Numbered from the stretch's first letter, positions 42,770 through 54,975 are shown. The stretch: DNA of 64,000 nt from Amblyomma americanum (GCF_052857255.1 NC_135505.1:139660343-139724342), one strand, 5' to 3'. The notes: generated by a model not told the origin, from the sequence alone. Numbers and translations: made by a program.

Positions 42770-45606
42770 CAGTGTTCCGCAAAGAAAGCCAACCGTAACA
42801 AAATCAAACCAATCTCCTTGGTCTTGGCAAACTTCCGCAGCATACATAACAAAGTAGACGCACTTGAAGCCATTGCACATTCCTGCTCAGCTGATATCAT
42901 CGTGGGCACGGAAACGTGGCTGACCGAAGACGTTGCATGTCACGACATCGCGCTTCCATCATCGTTTGTGTTATTTAGGAAAGATAGGGTTGATTCTCGA
43001 CGAGGAGGAGGAGTGCTAATTGCGATTAACAAAGACTTTAATACATCTCTTATTCCTATCGACTCTCCCTTAGAAATAGTCTGGGTTTCTGCTCAACTTG
43101 GTCATATGCTTTGCATTATAGGCGCCTGTTATAGACCACCAAGTAGCCATCCTGAGTTTATTGAACTGCTAAACGACGCTATCGAGCAGATCCTTGCCAA
43201 GCACCCGAATTGCCTCCTATTTCTAGCTGTTGACTTTAACTTTCCTGCGATTAACTGGACGACGCTAACTGTTGAGTCCGTTGTAACCGACAAGAGAACA
43301 TTAACTTCCTTCATTTACTTCAATATCACCAGCTCACCCAAATTGTTCACGAGCCCACTCGCGGTAACCATATCCTGGACCTTATCCTAACAACCCATCC
43401 TGAACTCTCAGACATCCACGTCTTAGAAGAAATAAGTGACCACAAAGTTGTGCATTGTTCTCTTCTAATTCCACGGACCGACAAAACAAAAACCAAGAAG
43501 CTTATCTACAACTACGCACGTGCGGATGTTGAAAAAATGAACCTGTTGCTGGAAACTTTCACAAGCAGTTTTCAGGCCAATTTTCATAACCGCACGACTA
43601 ATGAAAATTGGAAGTTGTTTCGTGAGAAACTCAGAGAAATTGAAGATTCATGCGTGCCAAAACGAATGATAAGCACACGTACTAACGATCCTTGGTTCAC
43701 CGCAGATGTCAATAGGGCACTAAATAGGAAGAAAAGAGCATTTAGAAAAGCGGTTCGATCAAAGGAAGCTACAGACTGGGAAAGCTACAAAAACATTTCC
43801 AAAATAGCTGAGAAACAAATTTCTGAAGCCAAAGACAAATACTTTAATTTTACTCTTCCTAGTTTGATCAGAACTGACCCCAAGAAATTTCGGAACACTG
43901 TTAACCCTAAAAGCGCTAGTACGGTTCCTGTTCTTTTGGATGTAAACGGCAGCCCCCTACCTATAGAACAATGTGCAGAGCAATTCAATAGCCACTTTTC
44001 ACAAGTTTTTACGGACGAATTGCCCATTTGCAATCCTCTCCTGCTTCCTGAGGCCCATATCCAGATGCCCTTTTCACCCATTCACATATCTGCGCTTGGC
44101 GTGGCTCGTGCAATTGAACGCCTACCTCACCACACTAGCCCAGGACCCGATGGTATCAACGCGAAACTGTTAAAGATAACCTGCCAGCACACAGCTTTCC
44201 TGCTATCTCTCATTTTCCAGCAGTCACTCGATACGACATGTGTGCCAGAAGATTGGAGGTCCGCTTATGTAATCCCGGTATTTAAATCTGGAGACAGGTC
44301 CGTTCCTAATAATTACAGGCCGATTTCACTAACCTCGATATGTTGCAAGGTACTCGAACACATAATATACACTAACATTATGACTCATCTTAACCAGAAC
44401 AACTTGCTTCATAACAACCAGCATGGCTTCCGCAAACATTTATCGTGTCAGACACAGTTATTTGAGTTAATAACGGACCTTCATCAAGCAATCGACTCTT
44501 CCCTCTACATTGACTCCATCTTCATTGACTTCTCTAAAGCCTTTGATCGCGTGCCTCATAACCGCCTGATGATAAAAATACGAAACCTGCAGCTGGACCA
44601 ACATACCACGCAGTGGATTAACGCATTTCTAACAAATCGCTTTCAGTCAGTTAAGTTAGGGAGCTTCTCATCAAGACGTACAGGTGTTGATTCAGGAGTT
44701 CCCCAGGGTACGGTGCTGGGTCCACTGCTTTTCTTAATATATATTAATGACATCAAGTCGAACATAACATCCACAATACGATTATTTGCAGACGACTGTG
44801 TGATTTACCGAGCAATATCGAGCCCTTGCGACATCGTTGCTCTCCAGACTGATCTTGACGAGCTAACTCATTGGTGCGACAGGTGGCAAATGGTAATTAA
44901 CGCAGATAAAACTAAACATATTAAGTTTACTTCCACTGCTAGCCCGAGTCCTAATGCCTACACAGTTAATAATACTATCATTGAAACTGCAGCGTCGGTA
45001 AAATACCTCGGTGTAAATTTTAACTCTAATTTATCCTGGAACACTCATATTGAACTGATCACTGCCAAAGCCTTAAAAAAACTTGGTCTTCTTAAACGCC
45101 GACTACACCTAGGCAACCAGGACACAAAACTGAATGCATTCAACATGCTAATCAGGCCTGCGATTGAATACGCGTCAGTGATCTGGAACCCTCATCATAC
45201 CTATATTATTAACATGTTGGAATCCATACAAAATAAGGCTGCTCGATTCATCCTTTCCCGTTACTCTAGATACCAAAGTGTAACAGCACTGAAAACATCG
45301 CTCCATCTCCCGCCTCTGGTCATGCGCAGAAAATTCAGCCGCTTATCTTTTTTTCACACTCTTTACCACAGCAACACACCATTTGCAAGTTCACATCTTC
45401 TCCCGGCACCGCACACATCGGCTCGTGTAGACCATATCAAGAAGACTAAACCCATTTTCGCTCGGACAGAACGATACAAGTACTCACCTTTGGTCCTGGC
45501 TATTGAAGAGTGGAATTCGCTTCCGTGTAGCATTGCGAATATCACTGGAACATCGTCATTTCAAACAGCTCTTTGGTCATACTTAGAAAATTCCAATGTA
45601 GAATGA
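42770..45606 (+). pseudogene. LINE ORF2p: APE endonuclease + reverse transcriptase, one frameshift
   Basis: The endonuclease part is open from just after the ORF1 stop. It shows NFRSIHNKVD, the catalytic-Glu motif TETWL, CYRPPSSHPEF, and AVDFNFPAIN in the usual GDFN position. A 1-nt deletion near 43300-43320 moves the frame; in the new frame HILDLIL and ISDHKVVHCSL complete the endonuclease. The RT follows: PVFKSGDRSVPNNYRPIS, catalytic FIDFSKAFDRVP, GVPQGTVLGPLLF and LFADDCVIY. A C-terminal thumb-like region (IRPAIEYASVIWNP) runs to TGA at 45604-45606. No ATG lies between the ORF1 stop and the endonuclease core. Target-primed reverse transcription would be its role. All RT catalytic Asp residues are intact. 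Confidence 0.85.
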
Positions 45607-46283
45607 TGTGCGTTTCTAGTTTTGTGCGTTTTGTTTGCTTCAGTGTGTGCGTGTCGGCCCAAACGTTCCTCGAAATGTTAGATGCCATCCTTTGTAACTT
45701 CTGAAGGTGTAATTTTTGTTATTTTGATTTGTGGGATTTGTTACATGTGCATTTTTCCAAGCATCTGTTCATAGCCACTTTTTCCTATTAACTTGTACCC
45801 TACTTCTTAACTTGTTTATTTCTGTGTTCAGCCGTTTATGTTTTGTGTTGTATATTTAAGTTTTCCTTGATGAATCCCCCCCTATGTAATGCCCGCATTG
45901 GGCCTTTAGGGTATTGAAATAAATAAAAATAAATATATAAAATAACGTGCGCCGACGTCGCACAAAAGACGGGTGTTCGCGCCTTTCGCCTGCACCTAAA
46001 CGCGGCTATCAAATCAGTGATTTCATCTCGCGAACCATTGATTGAGCAGCGCAACTCCGAAGCCACTGATCCGCCGAGGCAGGGTTTACAGTGCATGCAT
46101 TTAAATCAACCCTCAAAATAACGAACAAAACAAAAAAAGTGGAGCACGCAGTCTTAACTTCATAAAAGCACGCATCTTACTGACAAAAGCACGCATGCGC
46201 ATACCACCGCCTTTCCGGCTTCCTACGCACGTGTCAACATTAAACGCCGGGCGCACGCCTAACGCGAAATTCAAGGCAATATA

Positions 46284-46580
46284 CCCGCCGCGGTGGCTCA
46301 GTGGTTAGAGCGCTCGGCTACTGATCCGAAGTTCCCGGGTTCGAACCCGACCGCGGCGGCTGCGTTTTTATGGAGGAAAAACGCCAAGGCGCCCGTGTGC
46401 TGTGCGATGTCAGTGCTCGTTAAAGATCCCCAGGCCCTCCAGTACGGCACATCTTTCTTGCCTTCTTCTTTCACTCCCTCTTTATCCCTTCCCTTCCGGC
46501 GCGGTTCAGGTGTCCAACTATATGTGAGACAGATACTGCGCCATTTCCTTTCCCCCAAAATCAATTATTATTATCAAAGC
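46284..46580 (+). mobile_element. SINE-B, 9-bp TSD
   Basis: Plus-strand copy with a small internal deletion in the body (GATCCCCAGGCCCTCC); TSD GGCAATATA at 46275-46283 and 46581-46589. Confidence 0.88.
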
Positions 46581-46629
46581 GGCAATATATCTTACGAAGA
46601 TAAACCATGGACATTGGCATTGTTTTAGT

Positions 46630-47095
46630 TTATCAATCTCGCCACGGCCTGTATCCTTGCCCTGCTAGATGTTCTCTCAAAGGCGGAGGAGCGGCTTCTG
46701 CTCCACCTGTATACTAATACTTCGCTGTGTCCGGCAGCTCTCAAACACTTCGACCCTTCTTTCTCTGGCAGCTGTTCGCACTGTGCGGAGAAGTCTTCGG
46801 ACATCTACCACGTGGTGTGGCCTGCCCCTCCAACCCTACTCTCCCCCCTCACCTGAACCCCACCAGGGATGAATGGGATGCGACCCTGCTCGGCTGGTCT
46901 GACCTGCAGGCCCAAAAGGCCCTGGCTGGGCGCGCCAGGGCAGCGGCCGACGTCACTGGGGTCCCGTACTAGAAACCCCACCTGGTGTTTGTGAGGGCCG
47001 GCCCCTTAAGAGTCGGTCCAATCATACCTCCCTGCGCCTTTTTTCGATACAATAAACGTCGTTCGCCACCACTATCACCCTTCCTTTCTTTGTTA
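46630..47095 (+). mobile_element. 3' end of RNase H-type LINE
   Basis: The reading RLLLHLYTNTS ... CSHCAEKSSDIYHVVW (C-x2-C-x8-H) is followed, after a 1-nt frameshift, by WDATLLGWSDLQAQKALAGR and TGVPY* at 46972. The 3' UTR contains ACAATAAACG near 47050. It is a 5'-truncated insertion beside the SINE at 46284-46580. Confidence 0.6.
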
Positions 47096-47590
47096 GGTAA
47101 AAGGCGTAGGCCGGACACGTCATTGAAAAAAAGCACAAATCTGCGTGGACAAAAAAGGGCCTGCACCGACATCTACTTTACTGTTACACAGATTCGAGGA
47201 AGACGGCGATTTCGAAAACTCACGTGTCCCCATGAGTCCTGCACCGACACGTCGGCCCGCTTGGCTCTATACCATATCTACAGATGAGAGCAGAGATGAC
47301 ATCTACAGCGATCGAGAGATGCATTGGGGACAAAATAAGGGCAAATTTTAAACCATTTGCTTTGCTAGTGGCTAGGATCTAGCGCATGCACGGTTTTTAT
47401 GTCAATCCGGCTGCCTTCGAGCACAAGAGGAACATGTGAAGCTCAGTACCTGCTTCAATCAAGCTCTTTACAGAAGTCTGCTCTACTTCCAAAGGCCACT
47501 CAGTCAAGCAACAACTGCGGTTTTAGTGGCGATGGCGCCTGCCCCTTACTCACGAGCATATCACGTGGCGGCCGAGTTTTTCTTTATCTA

Positions 47591-48330
47591 TTTCAGATTC
47601 AGATTCATTTCAACAACACTTGGTTGGCGAGGAGGCGAACATAAAGGCAATCAAAAGTTGCCTGACGAAGCGTCCGCCCCCTTTACACTCTACCACTGAG
47701 CAGTGGGCAGGTTTAACCAAAGAAAAAACAGATCATAACACAAAAGAGACATTGCATATAACATTATACATGAAAACATCAAAAAATAAAAAAAGAAAAA
47801 AACAGCACATATTCATTTAAGGTACACAATTAAGAAATGCTGTAAAAACTATATACGCGAGTGAACATTGCTGCACAGAATTGCACATAAAATACAAATA
47901 TCGGTGTGACTGAACATAACAAAAGGCAAGAAGAGCTTAACTAGGCCGGCCAAAGTAAGGTTTTCTTTTCTAATAAAAAAATGGATTTTTCTTTCTTTTT
48001 TTAATATAGGGCAGATATGTGCAGAAAAAATAAGCCATTGCTATGTCACAAAAAAGAAATGGGTTAACTTTTTGCTAAATGCTTTCGTGAAACGACTGTT
48101 GTGAATGGATTCTATACTACCCGGGTACTTATTTAGAAGATCAGCGATTCGATATTTTAGCGTTTGTGTACCGTAGTTCGTACGCACTAGTTCTTTTCTA
48201 CAGGTCATATGCCGAAGGTTATGGTCGTGGTCTCTAAAGAAGAAAGTTTGCGAGAACCCAGCCGGGTCCATTTTTATTTGATCATATATTTTCAAAGCTA
48301 CTCTTTTGTTCATGATATTCGTGATAGTTA
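47591..48330 (-). mobile_element. 5'-truncated CR1/Jockey-like LINE fragment with hexamer tail
   Basis: The minus-strand frame 48313-48041 reads FRDHDHNLRHMTCRKELV, RTNYGTQTLKYRIADLLNKY and FTKAFSKKLTHFF, the YNTR-RTNYGxxSLxY end typical of CR1/Jockey ORF2. About 450 bp of T-rich 3' UTR follows and ends GAAATGAATCTGAATCTGAA, a (GAATCT)n tail. This is a different family from the 41.4 kb element. Confidence 0.65.
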
Positions 48331-50183
48331 ATATCTGATGTTTTTCATTAGTCGCTCACCAAGGCTACCGACATGAGGCATGATGTGAGAGGTGTCATTC
48401 GCGATCATTGACGATGGACAATGGTTTACGCCGATGGACTTGTTTCCTCAATGACAAATGTGTAAAACCGAGGATCGATAATTGTCTCCAGTTCGGCAGA
48501 AAAGTCGTTCCAGTCACTAGCAGTTTTCCACAAACAAATTCAAGCCCAGATAACCTGGACAAACGCCTTAGTTTGCGCGGCTTAGTGGCGCTAAAGATCC
48601 GCATTCACTACGGGAATTTCGAATGTTCAGCACGTTGCATTGATATTCTAAGGGAGCAGAGGGGCCTCTACATCGATGGCAATGAAGTTATCTTGAACTA
48701 TTCTATGGCCGGCGAAAAATCATTCGTGTGAGCGCTGGAAGAATTTTACAGGCAATTTAATTCGAATTTTAATGCGTCTAGGAGGATCAGTAGGCCATGA
48801 CAATCATCATGTTCGCGCACAGTCTCTCGGGGCGCCGTCGTTTTCTCACAACTACAAGGTCAAAGTATTCCGATTGAGTTCCGCTGGGTTGACTGCACTG
48901 GCGGACAATAGGTGGCGCTATAGTTGGTGATGCCCATGGTGACGGCTAGGTGGCTTGAACCTCCGCCCGATTGAAAGGGTTCAGCCTTATCCATCCATCC
49001 AGTGAAAGGTGGGCATGAAATGGCGATTACACAAGTGGTACTGAAGTCGACCGGCGCTAGTTGGTGAACCTTGTGCATATGGCATTGTTGCATTCGCTCA
49101 GAATGTTGCTATTAGTTCTTTTTATTGCTCATTCTACTGTGCCACCCATAGAAAAATGGTACTAGAGAGGTCATCGTCTTCGCTCTCACTACTCTGTCAC
49201 CCATGAGCGCGTGACAATTGTTTCTGTTCTTCCAAGGCAAAAAGACGCATGTCCAGAGATATGTCTGTGCCCCTTTAACAGCTACAGAACTGCGAGACTT
49301 CGAGCGGTCTTGCGCCGCAGTCCTTTGCTGTCTGGGAACTAATGCGACCGCAGCGCCACTCAAATCAGGTAATGGGGGTTGCGCCGCATTGCGCCGCTTG
49401 AGTGAACTAGCGTCTAATGCGCACCTCACGTAATAAGAGTGCGCACTGCGCTATAGCTCAGTTGGCCGATCATGGACATGCGTTTGTGCAGTGCATAGCT
49501 CACAACATTTAGGGCGCCACATTCGAAGCGAAGTAAAATTTCTGTAGAGATAGCTGCAGAAATTTCGAAACTGCACGCAAGCACTCCATGAGAACTGTCG
49601 AACAGTGGAAGTTCACTTTCTACAAGTATTTGGCGCAAAATTTCGCGCTACAGGTTTTTACGCGATAGCGATAAGGGTCCTGTTCACCGAAGAACCCGCC
49701 ATCGCTGTTGTGTCAAGAAATTTCGGATTGGTCGACCGGTTCGTGACGCCAGAACCACATGACCTGGCCGGTAATTCAAACACCCCACAACAATCACATA
49801 GTACATTAATGACTTCACCACACAATTCCTCATCGGTATACAGGGTCATACTTTCCACTACTATTACGTAGATCCTCTCTAAAAAAATAAGAGCAATTAC
49901 TTTGAAGAGAAGCAATGTCAGGCCTGGACTCAAACCACGTTGGGCGAAAGTCGCTTAACGAAGACAAAAAAAAAAGCGTAATAAAGTTTATTCCTCCTTC
50001 TGCGGCTCCGTTAGAATGGGTTTGTAAAACAAACGAGGTAAAGTGCATGCAAGAAAAGCAGTTAGCCGAACGCACCGTTGCCGGCTGCGAAAAGACGAGG
50101 CCTTGCAAGATCGCATTCAAGCCGCAAAAAACCGAGCCGACGCGTGGGCCCCTGGGTTTTTAGAGCGGGTCGCACGGAATCTA
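48331..50183. other. No supported gene
   Basis: Only short frames. Nothing recognisable as SINE or LINE. Confidence 0.5.
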
Positions 50184-50390
50184 TTGAAGCGAAAGCTTCA
50201 CTACGCTAGGTTTTCAAGAAGGCAGCGTCTGTGCAGTCACGTGACAGATGTCACGTGGCAGGTCATGTAACCCACTGACGTCATCACAATCTGCCCACCG
50301 TGGCAGGTGACAACTGCCCCATCGGCAGTGTGCCATTCAAAGGAAGCTTTCGCTTCTCGCCAGGGTTAACTAAAGTTTAAACCATAGCTC
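50184..50390 (+). mobile_element. Hairpin-ended MITE-like element with perfect 14-bp inverted ends
   Basis: GAAGCGAAAGCTTC at 50186-50199 and its exact reverse complement GAAGCTTTCGCTTC at 50343-50356 bound a 171-bp unit rich in CACGTG/GTGACGTC-like sequence. The outer right segment GTTAACTAAAGTTTAAACC follows. Confidence 0.68.
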
Positions 50391-50955
50391 GTTTAGTTTT
50401 CGACGGCACACCTCATGACGGACAGGATGTCCCAGAGACGGGCAGCGAACGGTGCATAGAAGCGTGACTAGGGGGCAGTAAGCGAGGCGCCCACAAGTTG
50501 TGAACCAGCTTTGTTATTTGAACGGTACGCCTGCAACGTAGACTTCCCCAATTGAGCTGGATGCCGATTGGTAAGATGGCTTCACTGCTTAGCGATATTA
50601 GTTTGGAAAAATGGGTACGTCAGGCTCAACCCTACCGTGATCATTTACATGCTCTCGTAGTGGCTCCGGGCATGCGGCAGAAGCTACGAGGATTGTTTTT
50701 GTTTTTATTTTCAAGCGTTATTTCCTACAGACCAAGCAATAGGCAGTGCATGCAAATAAGTGCAAGTCATGCTGCTTGCGAACTCCAGTCACACATGTCA
50801 CTGCGGACAGCACCAACGCTGTCCACACGTCTTCGTACAATGTCGCTGTTATAGGTTCTTCCAGGGGGAGGGGGGGCGGTGACCGCTGGGTAGTCAGTGC
50901 TGGCAGAGTCGAAATCTTCAACAGCTTCCTCTTCAGCGGAGTTGTACCCTAGCTC

Positions 50956-53860
50956 CTATAACCCTCCCTCCGAGCTCTTAGACGTGGTGCTATCATTATT
51001 TGATTCCGTATCCTTTTTTTTATTCTCTGCATCTGAAATCCTCTCAGTCCTGTCATACTCTAAAACGGCCATTTCACTGCCTGTTTGAATCGTGGATTTA
51101 GCAGTTTTAACGGAGTCGCACATGTGATGTGAATCCACGGACGACGCGTGGGCATCATTGCTAGGAAACTCCGAGCCACCGCTTCCCAATACCTCACTCT
51201 CCAAAGCGCCAGATATATGCCAACCTTCCCGAGAGGGTCACTATTATTGCAACTTGATTGGGGATTCTTTGCGGATGAGTCAGGACCCGTAGCACCAATT
51301 GACGTTGTTGATGCGCTCGCTTGCCCGGCTAAGGTGCCGGCGCTTAGACATTTGTGGCTGAACATGTCGCTCTCACTGCCACTGTCACCATCAACGTCAG
51401 GCTTAACGATTCCAGCGCGTGCAGTGACGAAAGCACCGGTATCCTTCTCGGCTGTAGCGATGGGCGAAAAGGCGGTATTGTGGTCCACGGTTTGGCGTGC
51501 GACTTCGGAGATGTTCGCCTTGCTGGTCATCATAGGATTTGCGTGGGCTACTTGGCTTGTGGCTTGACCCAGACTACACGAGGCCACACTACTAGCGCCA
51601 CCGTTACTGGAATTCGCAATGTCACTTTTGGATACGGAACCGTTGACCGCAGTAGTTTCAACGGCCTCGAAGACACTGATCAAATACCGTAGTTCATGAA
51701 GAGGATATCACTGTCGCTGCTCTTTAAAGCGGGAACGACGCTTCCGGCATCTGATCCTGTACTGGTGCTCGGCTCCGCCGGAACACTCCCGACCGATGAA
51801 GAGCTGGCGGGCATCGATGGCGGCGACACAGATGACGTGATTGGAGCGACCATGGGAGGGCCTCCACTTGGCCTCCGCCACGCTGTAGCACCAGGAAACG
51901 TCACAAACGCCGAGCGACGTTCACCCGTCGGCGGTTCCGGTTCCGTGTGGGATGTTTCTTCCGGCAAGTTTAAAACTCCCGCGTGCTCAGCACGTTTCTT
52001 GGGAACTGGGGACCGAACGTCCGTGCCATCTTGGCCAGTTTCCAAGTCTCTGCTAAAATCGCGCTTGCAAACCGAGCGCTCCTGGGAGGAGGAACTGCCT
52101 TGACTGCGCCGTCCACTCTGCCCTGAAAAGTCAACCTTCCTCGCGAACCACTCCATAAACGTTCTGGCTGGACTAGCATGTCTAGGCTGAGGCTTCACGA
52201 CGTCTTCGGAAATTCTTGGTGGAGATGAGGAAATTCTAGGCGGTGAAGAGTCGCCTAAAAAGTCAGTCTTTCCGACGGCCGTTGAACCCGGCGAACACGA
52301 CTTTTGGTCGGAGTCGAAAGATATTGTAGGTGGCCTGGCAGCTGTATCGAAGAGGGATTCGGAAAATTCGGGCGGGGATACTGAAGGTGAGGAAGACGAA
52401 TCGTCCTCTGCAAAGTCAATCTTCCTGGCCGTCGGTACATCCATCGACCACGGCCTTTGGTTGGGGTCGCAAGATAGTGTAGGTTGCATGGGAGGTACAG
52501 CAACGAGGGATTCGGGAGTTTTGGGAAGTGGTGACAGAAGTTTAGGCACTGAAAAATACTCTCGTAAGTCAATCTTCGTATTGGCCGATACAGCCGCAGA
52601 ATGCGACTGTTGGTTGGGGTCGCAAGGTAGCGTAGGTTGCCTGGGAGGTACAGGAACGAGGGATGCGGGACTTTTGGGCAGTGGCGACAAACGTTCTGGC
52701 ACTGAAAACTCCTCTAGGAACTCAATCTTCCCAATCGCCGATGCAGCCGCAGAACACGACTGTTGGTTGCGGTAGCCAGGTACGGTAGCCGTCTTGGGAC
52801 TCACTGCGTCGTGGCTACCTTCAGAAGCCCGTGAAGTCGAAGGCTTAGGTGACTCTGTTTCCGAATCTACCAAGAGCTGACGTCCTGGTGCGCGGACCCC
52901 TGTGAGCGACTCCTTTGATTCTCCTTTCGCGTCCTTGTTGTCCTCTTCAGAGATGCTCGTCGCTACCTCCTGCCGTTCTTTCAGTATGCTCACGATCAGT
53001 CGGCTAAATGCGTCAAGCGCTGTAAACTCCAGTGGTCGAGGCCTCCACTGTTCCTTTCCCTTTGTTGGTAACTCATTGTCGAGACACTCTCGCCACATTG
53101 TCCAACGATTGCTCTGGCTCAGATTCTTGTCGACATCCGTTGCTTCAGTGCCAGCTGCGTGGGCCCTGGCTGCTTCCTGGCGATCCGAGTCTATGCGTCC
53201 TCCATGTGTGCTCCCTTCCTTACCTTCATCTGCGCTGGCCGAGCAAAGCTCGTCTTTGCTAGAGATTCTTCCTGGAAGCTCCTCTGAGGCAGCTACGGTT
53301 TCGCATATTCCTCTATCTTCATCTTGAATCCTTGCTGGCTTGGTTTCATCTGCCCCAGGAGCTCCTCCAGAAGTGATTTCCTGCGCTTTCGTGCGTGGCT
53401 CCGATGTGCAAGCGCCCGTGGTGTCTTCCACCATTCTTGACGACTCGGAGTCCAGCATACATGCTTCTCCAGCTTGTCCACCGATGCTTCTCCATCGATG
53501 GCCAACACGCTGATCGATGGCGTTTCCAGCAGGGTCCTCCCTCGAAACTGTTGCAGCCTCAGCGGGTCGCTTTGGACACGGCGCTTCAGGAACTGCGTCA
53601 CTTTGTTTTTCAGTGGCGGGTGGTGAAAATCGGATCTCAGGATGATCTGGGGATTCAGGCAACGGTCGAAGGTCACTGAGACGCACTGCCAGTGAGAAAT
53701 CGGGTTCCAGAGGTTCGCTGCCGTCACTGTCAGCTCCTCGGGGAACCTTCGCATGCGGCGACTTGTTATCCATTTTCTGGAGATTGGACAAGCGTCCAAG
53801 TTCCGTGCTTGCACAATGCGAGACGCACTTGGGGCTGGTGGAATTGTGCTTTGTCGCCTG
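50956..53860 (-). CDS. Acidic Ser/Pro-rich repeat protein, large exon with two frame disruptions
   Basis: I do not recognise this protein. On the minus strand a strong acceptor (TTTCCTCTTCCAG) precedes 53860. From there the frame is open with 23 upstream codons, then a start-like codon at 53791 and ATG within MDNKSPHAKV, to a TGA at 51680 (703 codons from 53791). Residues about 339-560 hold 51-residue tandem repeats built on DPNQxxxS...KIDF...LSPLPKxPESL. Downstream, protein-like sequence continues without a gap in a second frame (51683 to about 51205; VFEAVETTAVNG) and then a third (51204-50956, ending KSSEGGL). Each change fits a 1-nt deletion. So this is a decaying gene, an assembly error, or an ORF ending at 51680. 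The 5' exons are not identified. Confidence 0.55.
52112..52777 (-). repeat. Coding tandem repeats, 153 bp / 51 residues, 4-5 units
   Basis: Within the 50.96-53.86 kb gene. Units begin at residues about 339, 390, 441 and 492, exactly 51 residues apart, with a shorter fifth unit around RKVDFSGQ. The first two units are most alike; later ones lose the LSPLPKxP core. The constant spacing and graded divergence indicate in-frame tandem duplication of a 153-bp module. Confidence 0.75.
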
Positions 53861-54634
53861 CTGGAAGAGGAAAATAGAAAAATAAGCTATTACAATGCAA
53901 ATTTAATACATTGTTCCATCTCTTAAGCCGCAAATATTTTTTCGTGTGTAACAAAGGAGTAAATACTCATTAGCATCCACCCGAGTGCTGTCAAACGGCT
54001 ACAAAAGAAAGCAATACAGCTTTCACATAAACTTCGTCGTTGAAGAAAAATGTGTCGTGGCCCGGGATTGGAAACCAGGAACACAACCTCACGGGAGCAG
54101 TCACTCTGCCAACAGAGTTGACCGGGACGGTTAGCATATGGTAGGGCGAGAGCGAATTTTTCAACAACTCCAAGTGGGAACTATGTTCGTCCAATTTGAA
54201 GGGGAGTCCCCCAAGGTGGAGTAGATTTGTAGAAAGGGAGTAATTGCTCATTGGCACTCACCCAAGCGCAGCCATAAAACTCTAAAATATGTCCATCTTT
54301 CGTAGAAAATTCTGTGCAACCGTACAGCTTTCATATACGTTCAATACGCCACTTACAGCGTGTAATTAAACAATATTCTGAACATCTCGACATCTGCAAT
54401 AAATAATTTCAATCGGTAACTAAGAAAAAAACCCGCTAGTGAAGCGCGCTTACTGTAGCTCAAACGTCAGTGTGAATGATAGAGAATGCTATGCCGAAAA
54501 GGAAAAATTGGGCAGCCAATATTTTGGTTTTTTAATATTGGGCATGTCTTCGTGAAGTTCATGCACAACCAGCGCACGTGAACTCCCGACACCTTTTAGA
54601 AGAACTTCTATTTGGGCTAGATGGTTCATTTCTA
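53861..54634 (-). other. Intron side of the 51-53.9 kb gene
   Basis: The polypyrimidine tract next to 53861 marks an acceptor. No donor or upstream exon could be fixed in this stretch. Confidence 0.4.
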
Positions 54635-54975
54635 TCCAGAAAGGAAAACAGTAGCGCCGAAAAAACACACAGACACAGTAGAAGAACGACGTCGGACGAG
54701 CGCTAAGCGATAAGTTCCGCGGTCAACAACGTTAAATCCGTCTCGTGCGGTTGAAGCCCGCTTGTGGTCCTTTTTTTTTTTCTCAGGGTGGTGTCAAAGA
54801 CCCATTTCCTAAGTATTTCACCCTAGATAAGCCGAGCACCAGACCAGGGGAAAGCTTGTGCCCATTGTATCACCGGTGGGTGCCCGGCGGCACTGGGGAT
54901 CGAATTAGCGTTTGTCCTACGTCGTTCTTCTACTGTGTGTGCGTGTTTTTTCGGCGCTACTGTTTTCCTTTCTGG
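54635..54975. repeat. Foldback palindrome split by a SINE-like insert, arms about 61 bp
   Basis: Left arm 54635-54695 (TCCAGAAAGGAAAACAGTAG... GAAGAACGACGTCGGAC) and right arm 54914-54975 (its reverse complement). The 218-bp loop carries a SINE-C copy. The arms match nearly base for base, unlike the loop. Confidence 0.8.
54780..54912 (-). mobile_element. SINE-C (third tRNA-headed family), partial
   Basis: ACCAGACCAGGGGAAAGCTT and GGCACTGGGGATCGAATTAG match the 55.7 kb copy. It lies in the loop of the 54.6-55.0 kb palindrome. Confidence 0.5.

Larger units (their letters stand above)
41400..45945 (+). mobile_element. Nearly full-length CR1/Jockey-like LINE with 2A-bearing ORF1
   Basis: A non-LTR retrotransposon with a 5' UTR containing a duplicated 50-bp block (41457-41506 and 41741-41790), ORF1 (41861-42769), ORF2 with APE-type endonuclease and reverse transcriptase (42770-45606), a 3' UTR, and an A/T-rich (AAATA)n-like end near 45945. 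RT motifs place it in the CR1/L2/Jockey group. Only two coding lesions were found: TAA at 42143 in ORF1 and a frameshift near 43300-43320 in ORF2. This suggests a young copy. The exact 5' boundary and any TSD were not resolved. A related 3' end occurs at 57030-57160. Confidence 0.85.

Noticed and set aside
49441..49500. Possible tRNA (TAGCTCAGTTGG)
   Set aside because: Only an A-box-like string. No B box or stem pairing follows at the right distance.
51148..51567. 139-codon plus-strand frame
   Set aside because: It is antisense to the minus-strand Ser/Thr-rich coding-like sequence and has no features of its own.
53293..53814. 173-codon minus-strand frame
   Set aside because: It overlaps the 703-codon frame out of register; the latter has in-frame repeats and a spliced start.
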